A stretch of DNA of 16,248 bases from DATJSN01 sp035504095 (GCA_035504095.1 DATJSN010000066.1:1-16248), one strand, 5' to 3'. Shown: positions 8,050-16,062, numbered from the stretch's first letter. Notes: generated from the sequence alone by a model not told the origin. Numbers and translations are program-made.

Positions 8050-8095
8050 AGCCGCCTACGTTGCTCTGTAACTTTATTTTATTAAGGAGATCCCC

Positions 8096-8407
8096 ATGCC
8101 AGAGAAACCCCCGTCCAAAAGTGAAATCCTTTCCCACATTGCAAGCTCAGCTGATTTGTCCCGCAAGCAGGTCGCCGCCGTGTTCGAAGCCCTGCATGGC
8201 CTGATCAAAAAGCATGTCAGCAAGAAAGGCGCGGGCTTATTTGTTATCCCGGGACTATTGAAGATCAATGTGATCCATAAGCCGGCGACTCCGGAACGTC
8301 AGGGTATAAATCCTTTCACGAAGCAGCCAACGGTATTCAAAGCCAAGCCCGCACGTCGAGTTGTTAAGATTCGCGCGCTCAAGGCCTTGAAAGATTTCGT
8401 GAAATAA
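8096..8407 (+). CDS. HU/IHF-family DNA-binding protein
   Basis: This 103-residue protein is a histone-like protein of the HU/IHF fold. Residues about 7-45 form the helical dimerisation part (SKSEILSHIA and KQVAAVFEALHGLIKKHV). The beta region has IPGLLKINVIHKP, and the DNA-binding arm contains QGINPFTKQPTVFKAKPARR, matching the family's G-x-N-P-x-T signature followed by basic residues. It should bind and bend DNA as a dimer and help organise the nucleoid. The start is well supported by AAGGAGAT eight bases upstream. It is slightly longer than the 90-residue E. coli type and belongs to the variant with an I-P-G-L core common outside the enterobacteria. It appears monocistronic, ending in a strong terminator 130 bases downstream. 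Confidence 0.92.
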   Translation: MPEKPPSKSEILSHIASSADLSRKQVAAVFEALHGLIKKHVSKKGAGLFVIPGLLKINVIHKPATPERQGINPFTKQPTVFKAKPARRVVKIRALKALKDFVK

Positions 8408-8537
8408 TATTCACGATTTGACTCAGGCGGTATTCAACGGCATGGGGGATTCGCTCAACGCACAAACGTGTGTGGCGGTTTCCCTTTATTCCACAGGCGG
8501 TGGCAACCGGAGGATACAGTTCAAAAACCAGATCAAA

Positions 8538-8566
8538 GCCCGAACCATCATGGTCCGGGCTTTTTT
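8538..8566 (+). terminator. Rho-independent terminator downstream of the HU-type gene
   Basis: GCCCGAACCA and TGGTCCGGGC form a ten-position stem with one internal mismatch and a TCA loop, immediately followed by six T. On the minus strand only three T follow, so it may act weakly for the Sel1 gene that ends at 8583. Confidence 0.88.
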
Positions 8567-8582
8567 GTTATGGCGGGTGTGT

Positions 8583-11500
8583 TTAGTTTCCCTGGAGCGC
8601 TTTGGCGCGATTCGCCCAATATTGCGCCTTTTCCGGATCAGGCGGAACCCCTACCCCGCTGCTGTACATATTGGACAGATTCTGGCACGCATCGGCATCG
8701 CCGTTCGCCGCCGCTTTTTGCCACCAGTTAAATGCCTGTTTGTAGTCTTTGGCCGTTCCCTGTCCGTTGTAGTAAAGCCAGCCCATGTTGTCCTGGGCGT
8801 CCATGTTGCCCTGCGCCGCGGCGTTCTGAAATAATTTGAAAGCCGCCGCGTCACCCTGTTGCACGGCCTTTTGCCACCAGTAAAAAGCCTGGGTGTAGTC
8901 CTGTTGTGTGCCCAGTCCGCTATAGTAAAGGCTTCCGAGGGAATCCTGAGCGTCGGTCAGCCCTTGCATCGCCGCCTTTTGAAACCAGTTAAAAGCATCA
9001 ACATAATTTTGGCTTACTGCTTGTCCCTTGGAGTAAAAACCGCCCAGCGCGTTTTCCGCCGCGGCGTTGTCCTGGTCGGCGGCTTTCTGATACCAATTGA
9101 ATGCCTGCTGATCGTCTTGTTGCACGCCTAAACCTTTGCGGTAGCAATCTCCCAAACTTGCCTCGGCGGCGGCAATTCCCTGGGCAGCGGCCTTCTGATA
9201 CCAGTTGAACGCCTGCACATTATCCTGTTGTGTCCCCAAACCGCTGGAATAAAAATCGCCCAGATTTTTCTGCGCTGCGGCGTTGCCCTGCATGGCAGCT
9301 TTCTGATACCAGTTGAACGCCTGGCCGTAATCCTGCTGTGTCCCCTGGCCGTGCGCGTACAAATCACCCAGATTTTCTTCGGCGTTTACCAATCCGTGTC
9401 CAGCCGCTTTTTGATACCAGCTAAATGCCTGGCCGTAATCCTGTTGCGTTCCATCGCCGTGTAAATATAAATCGGCGAGGCCGTTTTCCGCGTCGGCGTT
9501 ATCCTGCCCGGCGGCCTTTTGCCACCAATTAAACGCTTGGCTAAAATCCTGCTGTGTTCCCCGACCATGGAAATACAAATCGCCCAGATTTGCCTGAGCA
9601 TTGGCATTGCCCTGTTCGGCGGCTTTTTGCCACCAATTAAACGCCTGACTGAAATCCTGCTGCGTCCCTAAACCCTGCGCGTACAAATCACCCAGATGTT
9701 CCTGCGCCGCGCCATTACCCTGCGCGGCAGCTTTTTGATACCAGTTGAACGCCTGGGTAAAATCCCGTTTAGTTCCCAAGCCCTGAGAATACAAATCTCC
9801 CAGATGCGCCTGTGCATGGGCATTACCCTGTGCAGCCGCTTTCTGATACCAGTTGAACGCCTGAACATAATCCTGCCCAAACCCTACGCCATTTAAATAT
9901 GAATCGCCCAGGCGCTCCTGGGCATCTGCATTACCCTGTGCGGCGGCTTTTTGGTACCAGACTAAGGCCTGTCTGTCATCCTTCGGAGTTCCCTGTCCAT
10001 TGGCATATAAATCACCAAGTCGCTTTTGCGCTTGGGCATTGTCTTGTGCCGCCGCTCTCTGATACCAGAGGAAGGCCTGGTTAAAATCCTGCTGGGTTCC
10101 CAGACCCATGGAGTACAAATCCCCCAGTTTCACCTGAGCGCCGGCCAATCCCTGCATGGCCGCTTTCTGGCGCCAGTTGAAAGCCACCGAGTAATCCTGG
10201 TTTGTTCCGCGGCCATATTGGTACATATCTCCGAGCATATTTTCAGCATTGGCGTTTCCCTGCGCCGCCGCGGCCTGATACCAGTTAAACGCCTGGCCAT
10301 AATCCTGCTGCGTCCCCTGGCCATAAAAATACAAATCGCCAAGCCCATCCTCTGCGTCGGCGTTGCCCTGTTTGGCGGCCGCTCTATACCAGTTTAGCGC
10401 CTGCGTAAAGTCCTGCTGGGTTCCCCGGCCATTCGCGTAAAGTTCGCCCAGGCCGTCTTCGGCGTCCGCGTTTCCCTGCTGGGCGGCTTTTTGGTACCAG
10501 GCGATGGCCTGGGGATAATTCTGCTGACTCCCCAGGCCTTGTGCATACAGATCGGCAAGATTGTTTTGCGCATCGGCGTTGCCTTGCATGGCCGCCTGCT
10601 CATACCAGTTAAACGCCTGGTCATAATCCTGCATGGTCCCGAGGCCGTCTTTACACAAATCCCCGAGGCTGTTTTGTGCGTCGGCCAGTCCGGCTTGTGC
10701 CGCTTTCTGATACCAGTTAAACGCCTGGGTGTAATCTTGCCCGGTTCCCAGGCCAAGGCCGTACATCCGACCCAGGCCGTATTGCGCCCTGGCGTTATTT
10801 TGCTCGGCGGCTTTCTGATACCAGTTGAATGCTTGTGTGTAATCCCGGCTTGCGCCATGCCCCAGGTAGTAGATGTCTCCCAGACTGGCCTCTGCGGCAG
10901 CATTATCCTGTGCCGCGGCTTTTTGATACCAGCTCAACGCCTGGACATAATCCTGCTGGACGCCGTCGCCTTTGAAATACAAATCACCCAGGCCGTTTTG
11001 TGCCGCGGCATTATCCATCGCCGCGGCATTTTGATACCAGCTCAACGCTTGCCCGTAATCCTGCTGAATCCCCTGGCCGTTGGCATACGAATCGCCGAGC
11101 TTTTCTTCCGCGGCGGCATTGCCCTGCTGGGCCGCTTTCTGATACCAGATAAAAGCCTGAAAATCATCCTGCTGGACGCCCTGTCCCTTTGAATAAAGAT
11201 TACCCAGGTTCTCCTCGGCCGCCGGCAGTCCCTGCTGCGCGGCTTTTAAATACCAGTTAAACGCCGCGGCGTAATCCTGCTGGGTTCCCTGTCCCTGGGC
11301 ATATAGATCACCCAGATCGTTTTGAGCCTGGGCATCCCCTTTTTCGGCGGCTTTTACAAACAATTTGAATACATCCGAATCTCCCTGATCAGCCGCGGAT
11401 TTCCACCAGTAAAACGCCAGTGTCGAATCCTGTGGGGCGCCCTGGCCGTTAAAATACATATTGCCGAGCGCGATTTGGGCGTCGGGGTCGTCGAGCTTTG

Positions 11501-12197
11501 CCGCTTTCTGATACCAGTTAAAAGCCTGCTCATAATTGCGGGTCGTTCCGTCGCCGTTGAGATAAAATGCGCCCAGATTGTCTTCGGCGTCCGCGTTCCC
11601 CTGTTGTGCCGCCTTTAGACACCAGTAAAACGCCTTGGCCGGATCTTTAGCCGTACCCTGGCCATGAAAATAAGACATGCCCAGAGCATCTTCGGCGGCG
11701 ACATTATCCTGCACCGCCGCTTTCTGATACCACCCGAAGGCCTGATTATAATTTTGCGGTGTTCCCTGGCCCTGGGCGTAAAGATTGCCCAAATCAAATT
11801 CCGCTTCGGCGTTGCCCTGTGTTGCCGCTTTTTGATACCAATCGAAGGCCTGGATGAAATCCTGTCCGGTTCCCTGACCTCGATCATAGAGGTTGCCAAG
11901 ATTCACCTGCGCATCAACTAATCCCTGCAATGCCGCCTGCTGGTACCAGTAAAATGCCTGGCTGTAGTCTTTAGGCGTGCCTTGTCCGAGGTAATAGAAA
12001 TTACCGAGATTATTTTCCGCGACGGCGTTTCCCTGCCGCGCGACTTGCAAATTTCCGAAAAACGCCTGGTTGACCTCTCCATTCGTCCCCGTGCTGTTGG
12101 AAACATCACTGGATAAATTCTGCGCAACCGCCGCGCCCCAAAGCGAACTTGCGACCGCGGCCGCCAGCGCAAAAAAAATTGGTTTTTTACAAAACAT
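8583..12197 (-). CDS. Secreted Sel1-like (TPR-type) repeat protein, 31 repeats
   Basis: The 1204-residue product has a signal peptide (MFCKKP, then a hydrophobic Ala-rich core) with a likely cleavage after A23-V-A25. After a short Asn/Ser/Thr-rich spacer, residues 53-1198 consist of Sel1-like repeats of exactly 36 residues with consensus A-x-Q-G-N-A-x-A-(Q/E)-x-x-L-G-D-L-Y-x-x-G-x-G-T-Q-Q-D-Y-x-Q-A-F-N-W-Y-Q-K-A. I count 31 complete units plus two 15-residue partial units; 52 + 31x36 + 2x15 + 6 gives exactly 1204. Sel1 repeats are paired helices that stack into a solenoid, normally a scaffold for protein-protein contacts. A periplasmic or extracellular location is predicted; there is no enzyme domain, anchor or sorting signal. 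Most bacterial Sel1 proteins have far fewer repeats. The ligand or partner is unknown. Translation starts after a weak AGGG motif, and a good promoter lies upstream. Confidence 0.95.
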   Translation of the reverse strand: MFCKKPIFFALAAAVASSLWGAAVAQNLSSDVSNSTGTNGEVNQAFFGNLQVARQGNAVAENNLGNFYYLGQGTPKDYSQAFYWYQQAALQGLVDAQVNLGNLYDRGQGTGQDFIQAFDWYQKAATQGNAEAEFDLGNLYAQGQGTPQNYNQAFGWYQKAAVQDNVAAEDALGMSYFHGQGTAKDPAKAFYWCLKAAQQGNADAEDNLGAFYLNGDGTTRNYEQAFNWYQKAAKLDDPDAQIALGNMYFNGQGAPQDSTLAFYWWKSAADQGDSDVFKLFVKAAEKGDAQAQNDLGDLYAQGQGTQQDYAAAFNWYLKAAQQGLPAAEENLGNLYSKGQGVQQDDFQAFIWYQKAAQQGNAAAEEKLGDSYANGQGIQQDYGQALSWYQNAAAMDNAAAQNGLGDLYFKGDGVQQDYVQALSWYQKAAAQDNAAAEASLGDIYYLGHGASRDYTQAFNWYQKAAEQNNARAQYGLGRMYGLGLGTGQDYTQAFNWYQKAAQAGLADAQNSLGDLCKDGLGTMQDYDQAFNWYEQAAMQGNADAQNNLADLYAQGLGSQQNYPQAIAWYQKAAQQGNADAEDGLGELYANGRGTQQDFTQALNWYRAAAKQGNADAEDGLGDLYFYGQGTQQDYGQAFNWYQAAAAQGNANAENMLGDMYQYGRGTNQDYSVAFNWRQKAAMQGLAGAQVKLGDLYSMGLGTQQDFNQAFLWYQRAAAQDNAQAQKRLGDLYANGQGTPKDDRQALVWYQKAAAQGNADAQERLGDSYLNGVGFGQDYVQAFNWYQKAAAQGNAHAQAHLGDLYSQGLGTKRDFTQAFNWYQKAAAQGNGAAQEHLGDLYAQGLGTQQDFSQAFNWWQKAAEQGNANAQANLGDLYFHGRGTQQDFSQAFNWWQKAAGQDNADAENGLADLYLHGDGTQQDYGQAFSWYQKAAGHGLVNAEENLGDLYAHGQGTQQDYGQAFNWYQKAAMQGNAAAQKNLGDFYSSGLGTQQDNVQAFNWYQKAAAQGIAAAEASLGDCYRKGLGVQQDDQQAFNWYQKAADQDNAAAENALGGFYSKGQAVSQNYVDAFNWFQKAAMQGLTDAQDSLGSLYYSGLGTQQDYTQAFYWWQKAVQQGDAAAFKLFQNAAAQGNMDAQDNMGWLYYNGQGTAKDYKQAFNWWQKAAANGDADACQNLSNMYSSGVGVPPDPEKAQYWANRAKALQGN
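8604..12041 (-). repeat. Tandem 108-bp repeat array encoding Sel1 units
   Basis: The DNA has a 108-base period throughout, because every full protein unit is 36 codons. Two interruptions of 45 bases occur, at 11349-11393 and 8820-8864. Copies have diverged, but stretches such as the codons for AFNWYQKA recur almost exactly in most units. The array could expand or contract by recombination, and it is prone to collapse in short-read assembly. Confidence 0.9.
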
Positions 12198-12268
12198 AGT
12201 TTCCCTGTGATAGCTGAAGATGAAAATGAATTTCAGCCACGGGCATTATAATCAACTGTGCAGTTCTG

Positions 12269-12297
12269 ATTATATTTAATACGGGAATAGCGTACAA
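12269..12297 (-). promoter_or_regulatory. Sigma-70-type promoter for the Sel1-repeat gene
   Basis: Read on the minus strand, TTGTAC (12297-12292) and a perfect TATAAT (12274-12269) are separated by exactly 17 bases. Transcription would start near 12262 and give a leader of about 65 bases before the ATG at 12197. This is the best promoter match in the window. Confidence 0.65.
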
Positions 12298-12358
12298 CTT
12301 CAGAAGCGTATGCCGCTCAGGATTGCCGGCTTTTTGCGGTGAAAACGGCTCCCGCTGA

Positions 12359-12664
12359 TCACGCCCACTTTTTGCCCAGGGCTTCAAGTCCCGCCTTCTT
12401 GAGATCTTCAGGCGTCATCACGACCTTTAGTTCCACTGTGGCATCAAAGAGAAGAAAGAATGGTTCAGCCAGCGCTGGTATCGCCGACGGGCTCGGCAAA
12501 TCTACGATTATCACTGCGCTCCGCAAGCCTTCCTGATCCATGAAGTAGACAGCTTCGGGTTTCAATTCTTCAAGAATACGGTTCATCTTTGTCCCTGCGG
12601 ATCCGTCCTTAACGGCCGCGTTAAACCTGGCGTGGGGAAATTTCACGTTCAATAGAATCTTCAT
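12359..12664 (-). CDS. Conserved small protein of unknown function
   Basis: The 101-residue protein begins MKILLNVKFPHARFNAAVKD and contains the segments ILEELKPEAVYFMDQEG, DLPSPSAIPALAEPFFL and MTPEDLKKAGLEALGKKW. The alternation of short strands and helices suggests a small ferredoxin-like (dimeric alpha/beta barrel) fold. I recall similar proteins scattered among soil bacteria, some with unsupported enzyme names; I do not assign a function. No signal peptide or membrane segment is visible. I use the ATG at 12664, preceded by GAGG and GAGA purine stretches; the longer frame would need a TTG nine codons earlier. It lies 161 bases upstream of the Sel1 gene on the same strand, but that gene has its own promoter. 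Confidence 0.8.
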   Translation of the reverse strand: MKILLNVKFPHARFNAAVKDGSAGTKMNRILEELKPEAVYFMDQEGLRSAVIIVDLPSPSAIPALAEPFFLLFDATVELKVVMTPEDLKKAGLEALGKKWA

Positions 12665-12966
12665 AAGTTTCTCTTTTCCTCTGTGTATCAACGGTCCGCT
12701 TGAGTTGGTGATGGTAGCCTTCGAGTTTCACAAACGCAAACTGCTCCGGGAATGCAAGTTTCCCGGTGGAATATTTATCTGGTTTTGACCTGACAATAAA
12801 CCTGATTTAAATATGTTCAAAAAGGTTGTCGAGTCCAGGCCGTTTCGGATAGAATCCCGTCGCCAAGTGTTGTATGCGTTCCATCTCGCTGCAACAGAGA
12901 CATGTAACAGCAGAGTAGCTCGAATCAGGCGGTGGGGGAGAAACGAGTTGAAGTTGGGCTGGGCGC
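12665..12966. promoter_or_regulatory. Divergent intergenic region upstream of the radical SAM gene
   Basis: This 302-base gap has no supported gene; the frame at 12813-13064 overlaps the radical SAM gene and has no family character. A hairpin with arms CCGGGAA (12746-12752) and TTCCCGG (12760-12766) lies on the side of the minus-strand gene. Overlapping weak plus-strand promoter candidates are TTGACC (12785-12790) with TAAATA (12808-12813), and CTGACA (12790-12795) with TATGTT (12812-12817). Either would leave a leader of about 140 bases before the ATG at 12967. Confidence 0.35.
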
Positions 12967-14454
12967 ATGAAAGTCATGCTTGTGCATCCAAGTGCGTTGC
13001 TCTATTCGGAGGTTTACCTTCGTCTGGAGCCGCTGGGCATGGAATGTGTCGCCTCCGCCGTTGAGCGCGCCGGCCATCAGGTCTTGCTGGTCGACCTTCA
13101 GGTCTTCACCCACCCCGAACTTCATAGCCAGATTAAACGATTCCAGCCTGACGCCGTCGGATTCAGCGTCAACTACCTGGCCAACGTCCCGGAAGTGATC
13201 GACCTGGCCAAGTTAGTCCATAAAACGGTTCCCAGGGCATTTGTTTTCTGCGGCGGTCACAGTATCAGTTTTATCGCCGACGAAGTCCTGGAGCATGGCG
13301 ACGGCGCGATTAACGCCATCGTCATGGGTGAAGGCGAACTGACCGTCCCGCGCATGCTGGAACGCATCCCCAACGTCGATGGCATGGCAGGCGTGGCCAC
13401 GCCGAACGCAAAAGGATCGCGCGCTGAAACAGTTGCCGATATCGACACCATTCGTCCGGCGCGCCACCTGAGCCGTCGCCGGCGAAAGTATTTCATTGGT
13501 GAACTTGATCCCTGCGCCTCGATCGAGTTTTCCCGCGGTTGCCCCTGGGACTGTTCATTCTGCAGCGCCTGGACTTTTTACGGCCGCAGCTATCGCAAGG
13601 CCACTCCTGCCCTGTGTGCCGAGGAAATGCAGTCCATCCGCGAGCCGAACGTGTTCATCGTTGATGACGTCGCGTTCGTTCACCCGGAACACGGCATGGC
13701 GATCGCCGACGAAATCGAGCGGCGCAAAATTAAAAAGCGCTATTATCTTGAAACCCGTTGCGACGTGCTTATCCGCAACGAGGAAGTCTTTGCCCGCTGG
13801 GCCAAACTCGGGCTGGCTTACATGTTTTTAGGCCTCGAATCACTGGACGCCGAACAGCTCAAGGCGTTCCGCAAGCGCGTTACGCCGAATCAGAATTTCC
13901 AGGCCCTGGAAATCGCCCGGAAATTGAAAATCGATGTGGCCATTAACCTGATTACCGATCCCTCCTGGTCGCGCGAGCAGTTCCACCAGGCGCAGGAGTG
14001 GGCGACGAAAGTGCCGGAGGTTGTGCATCTTACCGTGGCTACTCCTTATCCCGGCACGGAACTCTTCCACACGGAAACACGCCCGCTTTCCAGCGTCGAT
14101 TACCGGCTTTACGACATCCAGCACGCCGTGATGGAGACCAAACTTCCGCTCAACGAATTTTATGAAGAACTGGTCAAGACGCAGGAAATCATCAATCGCA
14201 AATTCATGGGCTGGCGCACCGCGGTCGCGGTTTCCCGCATTCTCGCCGGCCAACTCATCCGCGGGCAGACTAACTTCCTGCAAATGCTCTTCAAATTTTC
14301 CAAGGCCTACAACGCCAAGCGGTTCTATAACGATCATTTCCAGGAGGTTCAATATTCCATGCGCCGCCCAGCCGAGTACAAGCGGAAAATGCAGCCGCAG
14401 GATTTGCACGTCCATGCACCCCGCACCGTCAGTCTGGAAAGCGTTTCCTCATAG
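12967..14454 (+). CDS. hpnR: B12-binding radical SAM protein, HpnR-like (hopanoid C-3 methylase)
   Basis: The 495-residue protein has an N-terminal Rossmann-like cobalamin-binding domain (residues about 1-150, starting MKVMLVHPSALLYSEVYLRL and including FVFCGGHSIS and IVMGEGE). A radical SAM core follows with the CxxxCxxC cluster motif C192-P-W-D-C196-S-F-C199, preceded by FSRG and followed by SAWTFYGRSYRK. This combination and the length fit class B radical SAM methylases, and the start and cluster segment strongly recall HpnR, which methylates hopanoids at C-3. The domain lacks a clear D-x-H-x-x-G motif, as is usual in this class. No other hopanoid gene lies in the window, so the substrate is inferred from family resemblance only; a related lipid or natural-product methylase is possible. 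The start has no strong Shine-Dalgarno, but no in-frame alternative was preferred. Confidence 0.78.
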   Translation: MKVMLVHPSALLYSEVYLRLEPLGMECVASAVERAGHQVLLVDLQVFTHPELHSQIKRFQPDAVGFSVNYLANVPEVIDLAKLVHKTVPRAFVFCGGHSISFIADEVLEHGDGAINAIVMGEGELTVPRMLERIPNVDGMAGVATPNAKGSRAETVADIDTIRPARHLSRRRRKYFIGELDPCASIEFSRGCPWDCSFCSAWTFYGRSYRKATPALCAEEMQSIREPNVFIVDDVAFVHPEHGMAIADEIERRKIKKRYYLETRCDVLIRNEEVFARWAKLGLAYMFLGLESLDAEQLKAFRKRVTPNQNFQALEIARKLKIDVAINLITDPSWSREQFHQAQEWATKVPEVVHLTVATPYPGTELFHTETRPLSSVDYRLYDIQHAVMETKLPLNEFYEELVKTQEIINRKFMGWRTAVAVSRILAGQLIRGQTNFLQMLFKFSKAYNAKRFYNDHFQEVQYSMRRPAEYKRKMQPQDLHVHAPRTVSLESVSS

Positions 14455-14550
14455 AACGATAAATAAACTTTTTCGTCTCTTTTGTGTTTGCAGCGTCTGA
14501 ACTCTGTCATCTATCCCCTACAATGTCATTCGTGTAATCCGTGGTTAAAA

Positions 14551-14585
14551 TACTGAATACTGAACACCGAAAACTGAGAACTGCG
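14551..14585. repeat. Five tandem degenerate heptamers
   Basis: Units read TACTGAA, TACTGAA, CACCGAA, AACTGAG and AACTGCG, directly after the segment CGTGTAATCCGTGGTTAAAA. They end 12 bases before the ribosome binding site of the cupin gene. Similar ACTGAA-type runs occur as dispersed intergenic repeats in some environmental bacterial genomes, so this may be a genome-wide repeat rather than a local control element. Confidence 0.5.
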
Positions 14586-14608
14586 GCGCCGCCGCCAGGA
14601 GAAAGCAA

Positions 14609-15004
14609 ATGGACATCAAACGAGTTGGTTCGCGGCCTTCCGGCAGGGGACCCGCAGATTGGTTTACCGGCGTTGTTCGCATCGATCCACTCCTCGATGC
14701 GCCCGAACCGGCGCGCGTGGCCGGCGCCAGTGTCACCTTCGAACCCGGCGCCCGCACCGCATGGCACACGCATCCGCTCGGCCAGACCCTGATCGTCACG
14801 GCCGGCTGCGGCTGGGCGCAAAAATGGGGCGGGCCAGTCGAAGAAATCCGCCCCGGTGATGTGGTCTGGTTTGCTCCGGGCGAAAAGCATTGGCATGGGG
14901 CAACGGCCACTACGGCGATGACGCATTTCGCCGTTCAGGAGAAACTCAACGGCAAAGCCGTCGACTGGATGGAAAAGGTCACCGACGAACAGTATCACAA
15001 ATAA
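14609..15004 (+). CDS. Cupin protein resembling metal-dependent (R)-hydroxynitrile lyase
   Basis: This 131-residue single-domain cupin has the two cupin motifs: H53-T-H55-P-L-G-Q59 and, after PGD, H94. These are the same residues and numbers as the metal ligands of the Granulicella tundricola hydroxynitrile lyase (His53, His55, Gln59, His94), a manganese cupin that cleaves or forms cyanohydrins. The active-site positions Ala40, Val42 and Gln110 also match as I remember that enzyme, and the overall sequence is very similar. The physiological substrate in such bacteria is unknown; annotation as cyanohydrin lyase rests on in vitro work with homologues. AGGAGA seven bases upstream supports the start. 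It is the first gene of a co-directional group ending in an aldo/keto reductase. No signal peptide is present, so it is cytoplasmic. Confidence 0.88.
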   Translation: MDIKRVGSRPSGRGPADWFTGVVRIDPLLDAPEPARVAGASVTFEPGARTAWHTHPLGQTLIVTAGCGWAQKWGGPVEEIRPGDVVWFAPGEKHWHGATATTAMTHFAVQEKLNGKAVDWMEKVTDEQYHK

Positions 15005-15064
15005 TTCCTCTCGCCGTTTCCGCATTGATAGGACAAACTGGACAACACTTACGTTGGAATAACC

Positions 15065-15640
15065 ATGGTGCCCTTTGAGAGTATGAGTATCCTGGCCGAT
15101 CTTCCGATGACAAATCTGTCTGAATGGCAGAACTTCTATATCATTGTTGGTTCTTCCGCCGGAGCGCTGATCGGTCTGCAGTTTGTAGTCATCACGCTCA
15201 TCGCCGGTTCGCGCAGGCGCCCCGACGCTAAAGCGATCCATGCCTTCGGTACGCCGATCGTGGTGCACTTTGGCTGTGCCATGACCCTTTCCGCGGTCAT
15301 GAGTGTTCCCTGGCCTTCAATCGTCGATATTTCAGCAGTGTTCGCCATAGGCGGCCTCGCCGGGCTGGCCTATAGTGCCATCGTTTTCCGGCGGGTCTGT
15401 CGTCAAACCGCCTATGAACCAATCGCCGAAGACTGGTTCTGGTACCTGATTTCGCCCACCGGCGTATATGCAGCGCTTTTTCTATCTGGATTGCTTTTGT
15501 GCAGCTACACTCGAGTCGCACTCTTTATAATCGCAGGCGCAGCGCTTTGTCTGCTTTTGATCGGTATCCGTAATGCCTGGGACACGGTGACGCATCATGT
15601 GGTCAATTATTCCCAGGAGATAGAGACGAAGCAGGAGTGA
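15065..15640 (+). CDS. Integral membrane protein of unknown function
   Basis: The 191-residue protein has about five hydrophobic segments: residues about 23-48 (FYIIVGSSAGALIGLQFVVI), 63-83, 86-108, 124-146 and 151-173, with a short polar C-terminal tail. The first segment has a Gly/Ser/Ala-rich small-residue face, which favours helix packing. No catalytic or transport motif is recognised. The start is uncertain: the ATG at 15065 has no strong ribosome binding site, and in-frame ATGs at 15083 and 15107 would also precede the first membrane segment. It lies 60 bases after the cupin gene and 38 before the DUF2255 gene on the same strand, so co-transcription is likely. Confidence 0.78.
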   Translation: MVPFESMSILADLPMTNLSEWQNFYIIVGSSAGALIGLQFVVITLIAGSRRRPDAKAIHAFGTPIVVHFGCAMTLSAVMSVPWPSIVDISAVFAIGGLAGLAYSAIVFRRVCRQTAYEPIAEDWFWYLISPTGVYAALFLSGLLLCSYTRVALFIIAGAALCLLLIGIRNAWDTVTHHVVNYSQEIETKQE

Positions 15641-15678
15641 GAGAATATTTTGTATAGGAATTCTCCAGGAGATATTCA

Positions 15679-16062
15679 ATGAGCACATGGTCAAAAGATG
15701 AACTGAATAAGATCGCTCAGTCCGATGACCTGCACATCTCGCCATTCCGTGAGGATGGAAAAACATACGGCACACCCACGTGGATCTGGTCCGTCGCGGT
15801 CGATGACGCCCTTTATGCTCGCGCCTACAGCGGACAAAACTCTCGCTGGTACAAGGCCGCTCTGCGCCAGAAAGCGGGGCGGATCATTGCCGCCGGCATA
15901 ACCAAAGATGTCACCTTCGAACCGGTCGATGGATCGATCAACAACCGCATCGACGATGCCTACCGGGTCAAATACCACGGGAGCCAATACCTCGAGCCGA
16001 TGATCGGCGCCCGCGCCAGTGAGGCGACGGTCAAAATTATGCCTCGTCAGGCCAATAGCTGA
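15679..16062 (+). CDS. DUF2255 family protein
   Basis: The 127-residue protein begins STWSKDELNKIAQSDDLHIS and has the features of DUF2255: an N-terminal STW helix, then TPTWIWSVAVDDALYARAY, the GQNSRWYKAAL segment and GRIIAAGITKDVTFEPV. The fold resembles the flavin-reductase-like or split-barrel type of small proteins described as acting on F420 or flavin, but no function has been shown for this family to my knowledge. The start is firm, with AGGAGAT about six bases upstream. It sits 31 bases before an aldo/keto reductase gene, which suggests a shared transcript and possibly a redox role. Confidence 0.85.
   Translation: MSTWSKDELNKIAQSDDLHISPFREDGKTYGTPTWIWSVAVDDALYARAYSGQNSRWYKAALRQKAGRIIAAGITKDVTFEPVDGSINNRIDDAYRVKYHGSQYLEPMIGARASEATVKIMPRQANS

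Larger units (their letters stand above)
7699..8095. promoter_or_regulatory. Divergent regulatory region between zinc-module gene and HU-type gene
   Basis: The gap has no supported coding frame. From left to right it holds a long inverted repeat in the presumed leader of the minus-strand gene (7724-7736 with 7772-7784), a GC-rich hairpin (7916-7930), and the plus-strand promoter and ribosome binding site of the HU-type gene. I did not find a convincing minus-strand promoter. Confidence 0.4.

Noticed and set aside
10491..11192. Long plus-strand frames opposite the Sel1 gene (also 8418-8834, 10026-10397, 11322-11618)
   Set aside because: They are antisense readings of the 108-base repeats. Because the period is a multiple of three, a frame open in one unit stays open in the next. 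Their products are repetitive and have no start signals.
8604..12041. Regular repeat array considered as CRISPR
   Set aside because: The period is 108 bases with diverged copies, no constant repeat separated by unique spacers, and a single uninterrupted protein frame.
13840..14415. 191-codon minus-strand frame inside the radical SAM gene
   Set aside because: It is a shadow of the radical SAM coding frame, with no start signal or family resemblance.
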